Positions 32,027-41,281 of a stretch of DNA of 60,867 nucleotides are shown one piece after another (the first letter of the stretch is position 1; every line of letters starts with the position of its first letter). The notes beneath the pieces are model-generated. The model was not told the origin of the DNA and ran no database searches. It saw nothing but the letters and a program-made list of their open reading frames with translations. The stretch is from an uncultured Prevotellaceae bacterium (lineage in GTDB: Bacteria > Bacteroidota > Bacteroidia > Bacteroidales > Bacteroidaceae). The stretch spans positions 1-60,867 of the forward strand of contig CACYXD010000020.1 in the NCBI GenBank assembly GCA_902778255.1, given 5' to 3'. The position numbers were made by a program, and so were the translations under genes.

Positions 32027-34405
32027 ATGAACGTAATTACAAAAACCCTTCAATTGGCTGATGGCAGAACCATCACCATTGAAACCGGGAAGGTGGCAAA
32101 ACAGACCGATGGTGCCGTCATGCTGAAAATGAACAACACCGTGCTCCTGGCCACTGTTTGTGCCGCAAAAGATGCAGTTCCCGGAACCGATTTTATGCCT
32201 TTGCAAGTTGACTATCGTGAGCAGTACAGTGCTGCTGGTCGTTTTCCTGGCGGATTCACTAAGCGCGAAGGCAAAGCCTCTGATAACGAAATCCTGACCA
32301 GCCGTCTGGTGGACCGAGTACTTCGTCCGCTGTTCCCTGGAAATTATCACGCAGAAGTATTCGTTAACGTGATGCTGCTCTCAGCAGATGGCGTTGACCA
32401 GCCCGATGCATTGGCAGGTTTTGCTGCTTCAGCAGCCCTGGCTTGCTCGGATATTCCCTTCGAGTGCCCTATCTCTGAGGTGCGCGTGGCTCGTATCAAT
32501 GGCGAGTATGTTATCGATCCTACCTTTGAGCAGATGAAGCAGGCCGACATGGATATTATGGTGGGTGCTTCTGCTGAGAACATCATGATGGTGGAAGGTG
32601 AAATGAAAGAGGTATCTGAGCAGGATTTGCTGGGTGCCCTCAAGGCCGCTATGGATGCTATTAAGCCCATGTGTGAGCTTCAGAAGGAGCTGAGCAAGGA
32701 ACTTGGTAAGGATGTGAAGCGCGAGTACAACCATGAAGTCAACGACGACGATCTTCGCGCACGTATGAATAAAGAATTGTACCAGCCCGCATACGATATC
32801 ACCAAGCAGGCTCTGCCTAAGCAGGACCGTGCAGATGCCTTTGAGAAGTTACTCGAGGACTTCAAGGAGAAGTTCTTCGCAGAACGCGCTGAGTTGGCTG
32901 AGGATGCTAAGGGTGAAATCAGCGATGATGAGTACAGCGCCATGATGGATCGTTACTATCACGATGTGGAGCGCGATGCCATGCGCCGTTGTATCCTGGA
33001 CGAGGGAATCCGTCTGGATGGTCGTAAGACTACAGATATCCGCCCCATCTGGTGTGAGGTGTCTTCTCTGCCCATGCCTCACGGAAGTGCTATTTTTACA
33101 CGAGGTGAGACACAGTCATTAAGCACATGTACTCTTGGTACTAAGCTGGATGAGAAGATGGTTGACGATGTGCTCGACAAGAGCTATATGCGCTTCCTCC
33201 TTCACTATAACTTCCCCCCATTCTGTACTGGTGAGGCCAAGGCTCAGCGCGGTGTAGGTCGTCGTGAGATTGGTCACGGCCACTTGGCATGGCGCGGTCT
33301 GAAGGGTCAGATTCCCGAGGACTTCCCTTACACAGTCCGTTTGGTCTCTCAGATTCTTGAGTCTAACGGATCTTCATCAATGGCTACCGTTTGTGCCGGT
33401 ACCCTCGCCCTGATGGATGCTGGTGTGCCTATGAAGAAGCCCGTTTCTGGTATCGCTATGGGTCTGATCAAGAATCCTGGAGAAGATAAATACGCTGTAT
33501 TGAGCGATATTCTCGGTGATGAGGACCACTTGGGTGATATGGACTTCAAAACCACTGGTACAAAGGATGGTCTGACAGCTACACAGATGGATATCAAGTG
33601 CGATGGTTTGAGCTTCGATATTCTGGAGAAGGCTTTGATGCAGGCTAAGGCTGGCCGTGAGCACATCCTGGAATGCCTTACCGATACCATCGCTGAGCCA
33701 CGTGCAGAGTTCAAGCCTCAGGTTCCCCGTATTGTTCAAATCGAGATTCCTAAGGAGTTCATCGGTGCTGTCATCGGCCCTGGTGGAAAGATCATTCAGC
33801 AGATGCAGGAAGACACCAAGACCACCATTACGATTGATGAGGCCGACGGTGTTGGTAAAGTACAGGTATCAGGTCCCGATAAGGAAAGCATCGACGCAGC
33901 TCTGGCTAAGATTAAGGCTATTGTGGCTATCCCAGAGGTAGGCGAGGTTTATGATGGTGTGGTTCGTAGCATCATGCCTTATGGTTGCTTCGTAGAGATT
34001 ATGCCTGGCAAGGATGGTCTGCTCCATATCTCTGAGATTGACTGGAAGCGCCTCGAGACCGTTGAGGAGGCTGGTATCAAGGAGGGTGATCACATTCAGG
34101 TGAAGCTTCTTGAAATCGATCCAAAGACAGGTAAGTATAAACTCTCGCACCGTGTGCTCATCGAGAAGCCCGAGGGTTATGTGGAGCGTCCTGCTCGTGG
34201 CGAGCGTCGAGAGCGACCCGAGCGTGGTGAGCGTCGTGACCGTGGTGAAAGAGGTGAGCGCCGTGACCGTGGCGAGCGTCGTCCCCGTCCCGAGCGTGGT
34301 GAGCGTCATGAGCACCAGCAAGAGCAGGGTGAGGCTTATCGCGATCCCGCAGAGAACAAGGAGCCGAAGGATTTCAGTGACACACTCGATCACATGGACT
34401 TCTAA
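32027..34405 (+). CDS. pnp: Polyribonucleotide nucleotidyltransferase (PNPase)
   Basis: This 792-residue phosphorolytic 3'-5' exoribonuclease starts at MNVITKT, which fits the promoter. Two RNase PH domains flank a helical linker ([12 protein letters not shown] in the first, [16 protein letters not shown] in the second). The KH domain carries [11 protein letters not shown] near residue 583, and the S1 domain begins near 638 ([20 protein letters not shown]). From about 719 an Arg/Glu-rich tail of repeated [10 protein letters not shown] words follows, probably for RNA or partner binding. A terminator follows the stop. Confidence 0.96.
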   Translation: MNVITKTLQLADGRTITIETGKVAKQTDGAVMLKMNNTVLLATVCAAKDAVPGTDFMPLQVDYREQYSAAGRFPGGFTKREGKASDNEILTSRLVDRVLRPLFPGNYHAEVFVNVMLLSADGVDQPDALAGFAASAALACSDIPFECPISEVRVARINGEYVIDPTFEQMKQADMDIMVGASAENIMMVEGEMKEVSEQDLLGALKAAMDAIKPMCELQKELSKELGKDVKREYNHEVNDDDLRARMNKELYQPAYDITKQALPKQDRADAFEKLLEDFKEKFFAERAELAEDAKGEISDDEYSAMMDRYYHDVERDAMRRCILDEGIRLDGRKTTDIRPIWCEVSSLPMPHGSAIFTRGETQSLSTCTLGTKLDEKMVDDVLDKSYMRFLLHYNFPPFCTGEAKAQRGVGRREIGHGHLAWRGLKGQIPEDFPYTVRLVSQILESNGSSSMATVCAGTLALMDAGVPMKKPVSGIAMGLIKNPGEDKYAVLSDILGDEDHLGDMDFKTTGTKDGLTATQMDIKCDGLSFDILEKALMQAKAGREHILECLTDTIAEPRAEFKPQVPRIVQIEIPKEFIGAVIGPGGKIIQQMQEDTKTTITIDEADGVGKVQVSGPDKESIDAALAKIKAIVAIPEVGEVYDGVVRSIMPYGCFVEIMPGKDGLLHISEIDWKRLETVEEAGIKEGDHIQVKLLEIDPKTGKYKLSHRVLIEKPEGYVERPARGERRERPERGERRDRGERGERRDRGERRPRPERGERHEHQQEQGEAYRDPAENKEPKDFSDTLDHMDF

Positions 34406-34430
34406 TCGAACTTGCTATCCAATATTTTTT

Positions 34431-34460
34431 GCACGGAATCCACTTATTGGGTTCCGTGCT
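34431..34460 (+). terminator. Terminator of pnp
   Basis: GCACGGAATCC and GGGTTCCGTGC form an 11-bp stem with one mismatch and a short loop, followed by TTTATTATTC. The hairpin starts 25 bp after the pnp stop. Confidence 0.75.
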
Positions 34461-34571
34461 TTATTATTCTATTTGATTCATTTTCTTTTTCAAAAGTGTT
34501 AAATCACACCTTTTTTATTGTTTATATAAAAAAAAACACGAAAATTTGATATGGATTATTAAAAATTTGCT

Positions 34572-34579
34572 TAAATTTG
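34572..34579 (+). promoter_or_regulatory. Promoter -7 element of the 1175-residue protein gene
   Basis: TAAATTTG lies 73 bp before the start codon. A TTTG at 34545-34548 is 23 bp upstream, somewhat wider than normal spacing. The leader is AT-rich. Confidence 0.45.
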
Positions 34580-34652
34580 CAGCGGTTTATGCACCACAGT
34601 AATTAGAAACCTACATTTACTGACTAAAATATTGTTAAAAAACTAGAAACTT

Positions 34653-37600
34653 ATGATGAATCTGAAGAAACTATTCGTAGTGGGAGCAGCGTTGTTGATA
34701 ACGTCGGCTACCGCTCATGCAGAACTGGTGAACGGTGTTCGCCAGCGTCCAAACGTCACTCAGACTGAAAATTATCAGCCTGGTGTTGTGTGTTATCTGT
34801 TCAATACGAAAGCTCGTCTTTTCCTTGCTGGTGGTAACGACTGGGGCACACGTGCCAGCGTTACAGAGACCGGATGGAAGTTAAAGATTGTTGACGAAAC
34901 AATAGATTCTAGTGTGGAATATGGCTCTGTCGAGATGATTGACTCGGTGGAAGCTGGAAACGCTAAGGGACAATGGCAGAGTGTCTGGTCAACAAACGAT
35001 GGCGAAGCCATCTGGATGGATACCAGCAGTGAGATTTATCGCTATTGGCAGATTGCGGAGTCGTCAGCAGGTGTTTATCGTTTCACGAATAATACCTTGG
35101 CAGATCAAGTCCCCACAATATCAGGTAGGTGTCTGGGCTGGAAAGGTGTTGAAACAGATACCCGACTGTATTTCGTTGATCCTGCCGCTGAAAATGCAGG
35201 TGTAGATTGGGTGCTTGTTTCAGAGGACACCTATCAGGCTTGGCAAGAAGCTTGGAAAGCTATGAAGGATCAGTTTACAACCGCAGCTGACCTTCTTGCA
35301 TGGATTAATACTGGTAAGGCACAAGGCGTTGATGTGGCAGCTGAGCAGGCCATTTACGAGAACGAGGGTGCTTCTATCGAAGAGATGGATGCAGCCATCA
35401 AAAGTATTCGTATTAAGATTAACGAGAAAAACGCCGGTAATCCCACTGTTGACGAGCCTTCTGATATGACCGGCTCACTACTCAACCCCAATTTTGATGG
35501 TTCTAGCAGTACTGGATGGCAGGGTTCAACGCCCGGATTCGGCAATGGCGACCAGAAGAATGCTGAGGTGGCAGAGTTCTACAACACTACCTTTAACATG
35601 TATCAGGATTTGAAACTTATGTCTAAGGGCGTGTATCGCGTAAGTGTAAACGCTTACCATCGTGGTCTCTTTGACTACCATGTGGATAAAACCAACTACG
35701 TAACCTTCCTTTATGCCGATGCCGACAATGACACTGTGAAGACCGCTATTCAGAATGCCTGGGATGCCAACAACGAGAATCCTATGGCAGGTCCTACCAG
35801 CTTCAATGCTGAAGCTACTGAAGAGGCAGGTACTAATGCTGCTGCTGGCTATTATATACCTTCTAGTCCTGCCGCAGCACGTCTTTATTTCGAAGCAGGA
35901 TTTTATAAGAACGACCTTTACTTTGTGATAGAGGGTGACTCTGTACGCTTGGGTATCAGAAAAGACAAGAAAATTTTCGACTGGGACTGGGAGTGCATAG
36001 ACAACTTCAAACTGAGTTATTACGGCAAGTCTGCTGAGGCTTATCAGTTCTATCTGGAGAAGGCCTCTCCTGTGAAAGAAGAATACTCCATTGAGAATGT
36101 GTCAAAGCAGTATCTTGATGCTTATGATGCCGCTTACGCCATGACGGCCAGCAACAAGGCTGAAGTTAAGGTAGCATTGAATGCTATCAGCGCTGCCAAT
36201 GACTCCATTGCCAAGAATATCAGTCTGTGGGAGAGCCTTGGAAAGAAGTATGATGAAGCAATGAGCGTGAATATAAGATATTCAACTTTGATTTCAGCCT
36301 TGGATTTGAGCGATTATTTGCCTGATGTAGCCGATATGATTGACGCATCTGACAAAGAGGACAATTATGATTTGTCTAATGCGGCACTGCAGACTATCCT
36401 TGACAAGATTGATGAGTTGGTAGAGGCTGTGATCAATGAGGCTAAGGATAAGTTGGAGCCTGGCACTGATGTGACCGAGTTTATCAAGAATGCTGGCTTT
36501 GAGGAAAAGGTTGGCAGTGATGAGGATGTTGCAGCAGACTGGACTATAGTTTCAAAAGGTGGTGGTAATGTACATCGTGGTGGTAATGATGCTAACCATT
36601 GCTATGAGGCATGGCACAGCACCGATTTCGATGTCTATCAGGAAATCAACAACCTGCCTTTGGGCGTCTATGAGGTATCGGTGAAGGGCTATGTGCGTTA
36701 TAAGGATGGCAATGATGCGCTCACTGCAGAGTTCCCTGAAAACGTACCCATCTATGTATATATGAATGATTCGAAGACCAATATGGTTAGCTGGCTCAAC
36801 TGCCCCAAGCCTGAAAGCTTCTATAAATATGACAAAGAAGCAGGTACAGGTGTGGAAGGTGCTGCCTATCTCTATACCGATGATGAACATGCATATCCCG
36901 ACAATATGATTGCAGCTTCAGCAGCCTTCGCCGCCGGAGAATATACACAGAGCGCTAAGTGTCTGGTTTCTGAAAAGGGATCCGTGACACGTATTGGCGT
37001 GAAGGGTAATCCTTCAAAGGCAGAGTTCTGGCCTGTATTTGACGACTTCAGTTTAGTATATCTGGGCTATGATGCTGAAGTGGTGAAGCCAGTGCTGGAG
37101 GAACAGATTGTTGAGGCAGAGGAAGTACGCGACATGATGACGACTAAGACTGCTAAGACGAACTATATCACAGCCATGGAAGAGGCTACTACCGCTGTCG
37201 CTGGTACTGATGGCTTAGCGATGTTCAAGGCAACCGGCAACCTTTTGAAGGCAGTAGAGGGCGTGAAGGAAGGTAATAAGGCTTGGGAAGACTTCAACCA
37301 ATATATGGTGGAATATATGGATTCTGTCGAGAGGGTCGTGTCTACTTTGCAGGGCGATGCCAGAAATCTGGGAATTTTAATCTTGGGCCAGTTGGAAGAA
37401 AACCAGCTTGATAAGGAAGATATGGAAGATTACAAGCTTCAGACACGTGAGATGGTGTTGAAGATGGCACTGCCAGAGAATTATGAACAAGGTTCGGCAG
37501 AGGGGGTTGATGTCACAGCCTTTATCCAGACTTCAAACTTTGAGAGGGGTGGAACCAATGCTATCACAGGCTGGCTGGGTACGACTGGCTACAATTTCGG

Positions 37601-38180
37601 TAATAATGACGAACAAAAGGAAGCTCTTGCACTGGAGTTTTATAACAAGACCTTCGATATGTATCAGGATTTGACGTCGGTACGTACAATCGTTCTTCCA
37701 AAGGGTTACTACTGCTTGCAGGTGAATGCCTTTGAGCGTGTGAACAAGGAGTCGCCTGCCTATCTCTATGCTGCAGTCGATGGTGAAATTATTGCAAGTA
37801 CCGAACTCATGGATCATGCCAAGGGCTATGATCCTGAATCAGAGGTAGCACCTGGAGACATGATTTCATCTGTGGCACTCTTTGAGGCAGGCCGTTATCT
37901 GAATCAGATAAAGTTCCGCTTCGATGGCGACACCCTCCGTATCGGTATCAAGCATGAGACGAACAATGGTGGCGACTGGGTCATCATGGATAACTTTAAA
38001 CTCTACTTCTATGGTCAGGATGGTACCGGTGTAGCTACTGTCGTTGATCTGGGTAAGCCCGTGCAGGTACAGTACTTCACACTCGACGGCCGTCAGGTGA
38101 GTGCCGCAAGAAAGGGCCTTGTCATCCGCAAGACGGTGATGGACAATGGCGCAGTCATTGTCAGAAAGATTCAAAAGTAA
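34653..38180 (+). CDS. Large secreted protein with three related modules
   Basis: This 1175-residue protein has a signal peptide (about 1-23, ending TAHA). Three related modules of roughly 170-200 residues begin near 270 (DMTGSLLNPNFDG), 605 (DVTEFIKNAGFEE) and 952 (DVTAFIQTSNFERGG). Each runs through a W-containing strand, an EFYN or EAWH segment with a conserved MYQDL/VYQEI motif, and a G-x-Y-x-(V/L)-x-V strand, which suggests galactose-binding-like jelly rolls. Helical linkers separate them. The C-terminus (YFTLDGRQVSAARKGLVIRK) resembles the sorting tails of the M6 and 6675-8387 proteins. No catalytic motif was recognised; a surface glycan- or matrix-binding role is inferred. It has its own promoter and terminator, just before the FAS1/SusCD operon. 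Confidence 0.78.
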   Translation: MMNLKKLFVVGAALLITSATAHAELVNGVRQRPNVTQTENYQPGVVCYLFNTKARLFLAGGNDWGTRASVTETGWKLKIVDETIDSSVEYGSVEMIDSVEAGNAKGQWQSVWSTNDGEAIWMDTSSEIYRYWQIAESSAGVYRFTNNTLADQVPTISGRCLGWKGVETDTRLYFVDPAAENAGVDWVLVSEDTYQAWQEAWKAMKDQFTTAADLLAWINTGKAQGVDVAAEQAIYENEGASIEEMDAAIKSIRIKINEKNAGNPTVDEPSDMTGSLLNPNFDGSSSTGWQGSTPGFGNGDQKNAEVAEFYNTTFNMYQDLKLMSKGVYRVSVNAYHRGLFDYHVDKTNYVTFLYADADNDTVKTAIQNAWDANNENPMAGPTSFNAEATEEAGTNAAAGYYIPSSPAAARLYFEAGFYKNDLYFVIEGDSVRLGIRKDKKIFDWDWECIDNFKLSYYGKSAEAYQFYLEKASPVKEEYSIENVSKQYLDAYDAAYAMTASNKAEVKVALNAISAANDSIAKNISLWESLGKKYDEAMSVNIRYSTLISALDLSDYLPDVADMIDASDKEDNYDLSNAALQTILDKIDELVEAVINEAKDKLEPGTDVTEFIKNAGFEEKVGSDEDVAADWTIVSKGGGNVHRGGNDANHCYEAWHSTDFDVYQEINNLPLGVYEVSVKGYVRYKDGNDALTAEFPENVPIYVYMNDSKTNMVSWLNCPKPESFYKYDKEAGTGVEGAAYLYTDDEHAYPDNMIAASAAFAAGEYTQSAKCLVSEKGSVTRIGVKGNPSKAEFWPVFDDFSLVYLGYDAEVVKPVLEEQIVEAEEVRDMMTTKTAKTNYITAMEEATTAVAGTDGLAMFKATGNLLKAVEGVKEGNKAWEDFNQYMVEYMDSVERVVSTLQGDARNLGILILGQLEENQLDKEDMEDYKLQTREMVLKMALPENYEQGSAEGVDVTAFIQTSNFERGGTNAITGWLGTTGYNFGNNDEQKEALALEFYNKTFDMYQDLTSVRTIVLPKGYYCLQVNAFERVNKESPAYLYAAVDGEIIASTELMDHAKGYDPESEVAPGDMISSVALFEAGRYLNQIKFRFDGDTLRIGIKHETNNGGDWVIMDNFKLYFYGQDGTGVATVVDLGKPVQVQYFTLDGRQVSAARKGLVIRKTVMDNGAVIVRKIQK

Positions 38181-38217
38181 GAATGATTTATAGAATGATA
38201 GTTCCGATAACCTGATA

Positions 38218-38255
38218 AAGGAATCGGAGGGGGCAAAAGCCCTCTCCGACTCCTT
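38218..38255 (+). terminator. Strong terminator before the FAS1/SusCD operon
   Basis: AAGGAATCGGAGGGGGC and GCCCTCTCCGACTCCTT form a 17-bp stem with two mismatches and the loop AAAA, followed by CGTTTTATT. It lies 37 bp after the stop of the large secreted protein gene and separates that transcript from the operon. Confidence 0.8.
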
Positions 38256-38422
38256 CGTTTTATTAAGCATCCATAACCAACAACCACAATGATCACAACA
38301 AAAAGAAACCGACGGCCCGCGAGGCTGTTAACCTGAAAGAGAAAAAACATGCCGAAAGGCTATATATATAAATAATGTAGTTAGTAGTAAAAGAATAACT
38401 TAAAAAATATTATTAAAAACCT

Positions 38423-41260
38423 ATGAAACGTAACACTATCTTTGAGCAAGGACGAAGTGTGGCTTTCGCTGCCTGTGCACTGCTGATAGGAGTGTCGGTG
38501 ATGCAGTCGTGTAAAGATGACGACCTGATTCTCACCGGACAGCCTTCATGGCTTGGAAACTCTATCTATGAGTGGTTGCAGGAAGAAGGCAATTATAAGT
38601 ACACGCTACGCCTCATCGATGACCTGGGCGAGACTGAGGTGCTCAGTCACACAGGTTCGAGAACGTTGTTTGTGGCTGCCGACAGCGCCTACGACAAGTG
38701 GTTTAACTCCAATAACCAATGGGGTGTAACCAGCTACGAAAACCTCAGTTTGCCGCAGAAACGACTGCTGCTAAAAAATTCCATGATCGACAATGCCTAC
38801 CTCTTGGAGCTGATGTCGAATCAGAAAGCAGTTAGTGATGCAGCTCTGCCAGAATGGGGACGCACCATGCGCCGTACCACGGCTACCTCGTATTTCGACT
38901 CTGTCTATGTAATGAAACCCGAGGAGATGCCAGAAAACGACTACTGGGAGCCTATACGTGCACGCGGCAAGAACATCCGTATTCTAAAGGATGCCTGTGC
39001 AGCACCGATGATCCACTTCCTGCCTGCCTATCTGAAGAATCATCAGATTACGGCGGAAGACCTGAACCTGCTGACCAACAGACGTGCCACCAGTATCGAA
39101 GAGGCATGGGTTAATGGTGTGAAGGTGGTGAACTCTGGTGATGCCAGCCGCAAGAAGTACGACTATGACATCACTTGTAAGAATGGTTATATCCAGAAAG
39201 TGGAGCGCGTGATTGAGGCCAGCCCCAACATGGCGCTGATTATCCACAATGATCCACAGATGAGCACTTGGAGTCATTTGCTCGACCGTTTCTCTGCACC
39301 TTATTCTTATTTGGCGTTGACGAAAAGCTATGAAAAGGCATTGCAGGAAGAATATGGAAAAGATTTCCTATTCAAGGACTCACTTTTTGTGCTCCGTTAC
39401 AATAGTAAGTCATATTATGACTGGAGTAAAGGAAAAAAGGTGATAGTGGAAAAATCTGATAAGTATTTGGATCCCTACGGTAAAGCTGTTGATCAGAATG
39501 AACTCTTGAAGTTTGATCCGGGATGGAACCAGTATATCGATAATAATGACATGAACGACCTGCACAACGATGCCGGTATGATGATAGTACCTACCGATGA
39601 TGCTGTAAAAGCTTGGTGGGAAGGTGAAGGCAGTGAGCTGAAGGATGAGTATGGCGATCTCGATAATGTGCCTACCAATATCATCACTGAGTTGATCAAC
39701 GTCAACATGATTCCTACTTTCTCGACTTATGTCCCCTCAAAGTTTGGTAGTGTGCTCAATGATGCCAAGGAGAAACTTGGCATTGAGAAAGGTGATATCG
39801 TAGAATGCTATATGGGCTGCAATGGCGTGGTGTATAAGGTTAATAAAGTGTTCTCGCCAGCATTGTTCTCATCAGTGGCTTATCCCGCTTTGGCTCATGC
39901 ATCGACCATGAATATCTCCTATAAGATTATTGACGAGCATGGATTCAAGCCCTATCTGCTGTCAATGGACTCTAAGTATGCCTTGATTCTGCCGTCAAAT
40001 GAAGCTATGAAGACGTTGCTTGACCCCGCTACCTACGGAAAGAGCAAGACCGATGCTGGCACTGGCTTAAAGACTGAGATTCCGAATGTAATTGAACTCA
40101 CATACGACAAGGATAAGATGGAGTTTAAAGCACAGCGTTTCGAAGGCTCTGTCGATGAATATGGTAATATCACCAAAGGAGAGCTTAAAGAAAGTAATGT
40201 TGACGGTACTTTGCTTAATACGCTTCAGGAAGATCTCATGAATCAGCTGATTATCATCATTCCTGACAAGACAAAGACTTTGGAACAGTATGTCGCCGAG
40301 GGCTATAGCTATTTCAAAACCAAGGGCGGTGGCTTGATTAAGGTGATGAAATTTGGCACTGATTTGACGTTCCAGGGTGGTTGGCAGATGGAGCACGACC
40401 AGTTTATCCCTGCAGAGAATGATTATGAGAAGAAGAATGGTAAGTCTTATCAGGTGGACCTCCAGACCCCGATGACCGCGCAGAACTCAGTGTATCTGAC
40501 GTTGGTTGACCATTCTGAGTTCTCAGGTTTCCTGCAGTTGCTCCAGAACGACTACAGTAACTTGCTGGCTGAGCGACTGAATAACAACTATGTAGTGGGT
40601 ATGCAAAGCCGTGCGAACAAGAATCTGAAACTGCTCGACAACTACAACTATACGGTTTACGTACCTACCAATGAGGCAATCAAAGACCTGCAGGATAGAA
40701 AGATACTGCCAACTACAGAGGAGTTGAGCAAAGGTGTTGAAGAAGCTATCCTTGACAGTATCTGTAAGGCAGAGGGCTGGTATGCAGGCGTGAAGAAGAC
40801 AACTCAAGACTCGACGAATAGACGCGATGAGGTGGCTAAGGTGTTGACAACCATCCTGTCTGACTTTGTGCGCTATCACGTGCAAGACCACTCTGTTGCC
40901 ATAGGTATGGCACCGGATGTCAATGAAGATGGCAGCTATCGCAGCAGTACCTCGTATGAGAGTATGAAACGTAACACGGAAACCGGCCGTTTCGTCGGTT
41001 TGAATGTTGATTTCAATAATAGTCAGCTGACCGTTAAGGACGTTATAGGTAATGTGCGCCACGTGAAGATGGATAATAATCTGTACAACATCGTTTGCCG
41101 TGAGTACTGGTTCTATCCGAAAGATAAGAAGGAGGATCCGACTCCCACTCGTCTGTTCCAGGCCAGTGACGTGGTGATACACCAGATTGACGGTGTGCTG
41201 ATGTACGAGAACTTGAAGCCTTGGCGTGACATTGTGAAAGAAGCACTTGGTATTGAATAA
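38423..41260 (+). CDS. FAS1 (fasciclin) lipoprotein with four repeats
   Basis: This 945-residue lipoprotein has Cys30 (VMQSC). Four fasciclin-type segments are visible through their H1 motifs: TLFVAADSAY at 81-90, MMIVPTDDAV near 386-395, YALILPSNEAM at 519-529 and YTVYVPTNEAI near 743-753. The matching H2-like strands (NGYIQKVERVI, NGVVYKVNKVF, VVIHQIDGVLM) close three of them. FAS1 domains mediate adhesion or ligand binding. It is the first gene of a seven-gene unit, 21 bp before SusC, and probably forms a surface complex with the transporter. The 168 bp upstream after the terminator show no TAnnTTTG promoter, so the operon's promoter is unclear. Confidence 0.85.
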   Translation: MKRNTIFEQGRSVAFAACALLIGVSVMQSCKDDDLILTGQPSWLGNSIYEWLQEEGNYKYTLRLIDDLGETEVLSHTGSRTLFVAADSAYDKWFNSNNQWGVTSYENLSLPQKRLLLKNSMIDNAYLLELMSNQKAVSDAALPEWGRTMRRTTATSYFDSVYVMKPEEMPENDYWEPIRARGKNIRILKDACAAPMIHFLPAYLKNHQITAEDLNLLTNRRATSIEEAWVNGVKVVNSGDASRKKYDYDITCKNGYIQKVERVIEASPNMALIIHNDPQMSTWSHLLDRFSAPYSYLALTKSYEKALQEEYGKDFLFKDSLFVLRYNSKSYYDWSKGKKVIVEKSDKYLDPYGKAVDQNELLKFDPGWNQYIDNNDMNDLHNDAGMMIVPTDDAVKAWWEGEGSELKDEYGDLDNVPTNIITELINVNMIPTFSTYVPSKFGSVLNDAKEKLGIEKGDIVECYMGCNGVVYKVNKVFSPALFSSVAYPALAHASTMNISYKIIDEHGFKPYLLSMDSKYALILPSNEAMKTLLDPATYGKSKTDAGTGLKTEIPNVIELTYDKDKMEFKAQRFEGSVDEYGNITKGELKESNVDGTLLNTLQEDLMNQLIIIIPDKTKTLEQYVAEGYSYFKTKGGGLIKVMKFGTDLTFQGGWQMEHDQFIPAENDYEKKNGKSYQVDLQTPMTAQNSVYLTLVDHSEFSGFLQLLQNDYSNLLAERLNNNYVVGMQSRANKNLKLLDNYNYTVYVPTNEAIKDLQDRKILPTTEELSKGVEEAILDSICKAEGWYAGVKKTTQDSTNRRDEVAKVLTTILSDFVRYHVQDHSVAIGMAPDVNEDGSYRSSTSYESMKRNTETGRFVGLNVDFNNSQLTVKDVIGNVRHVKMDNNLYNIVCREYWFYPKDKKEDPTPTRLFQASDVVIHQIDGVLMYENLKPWRDIVKEALGIE

Positions 41261-41281
41261 TAAGAGAGGAGGAACAAACGT

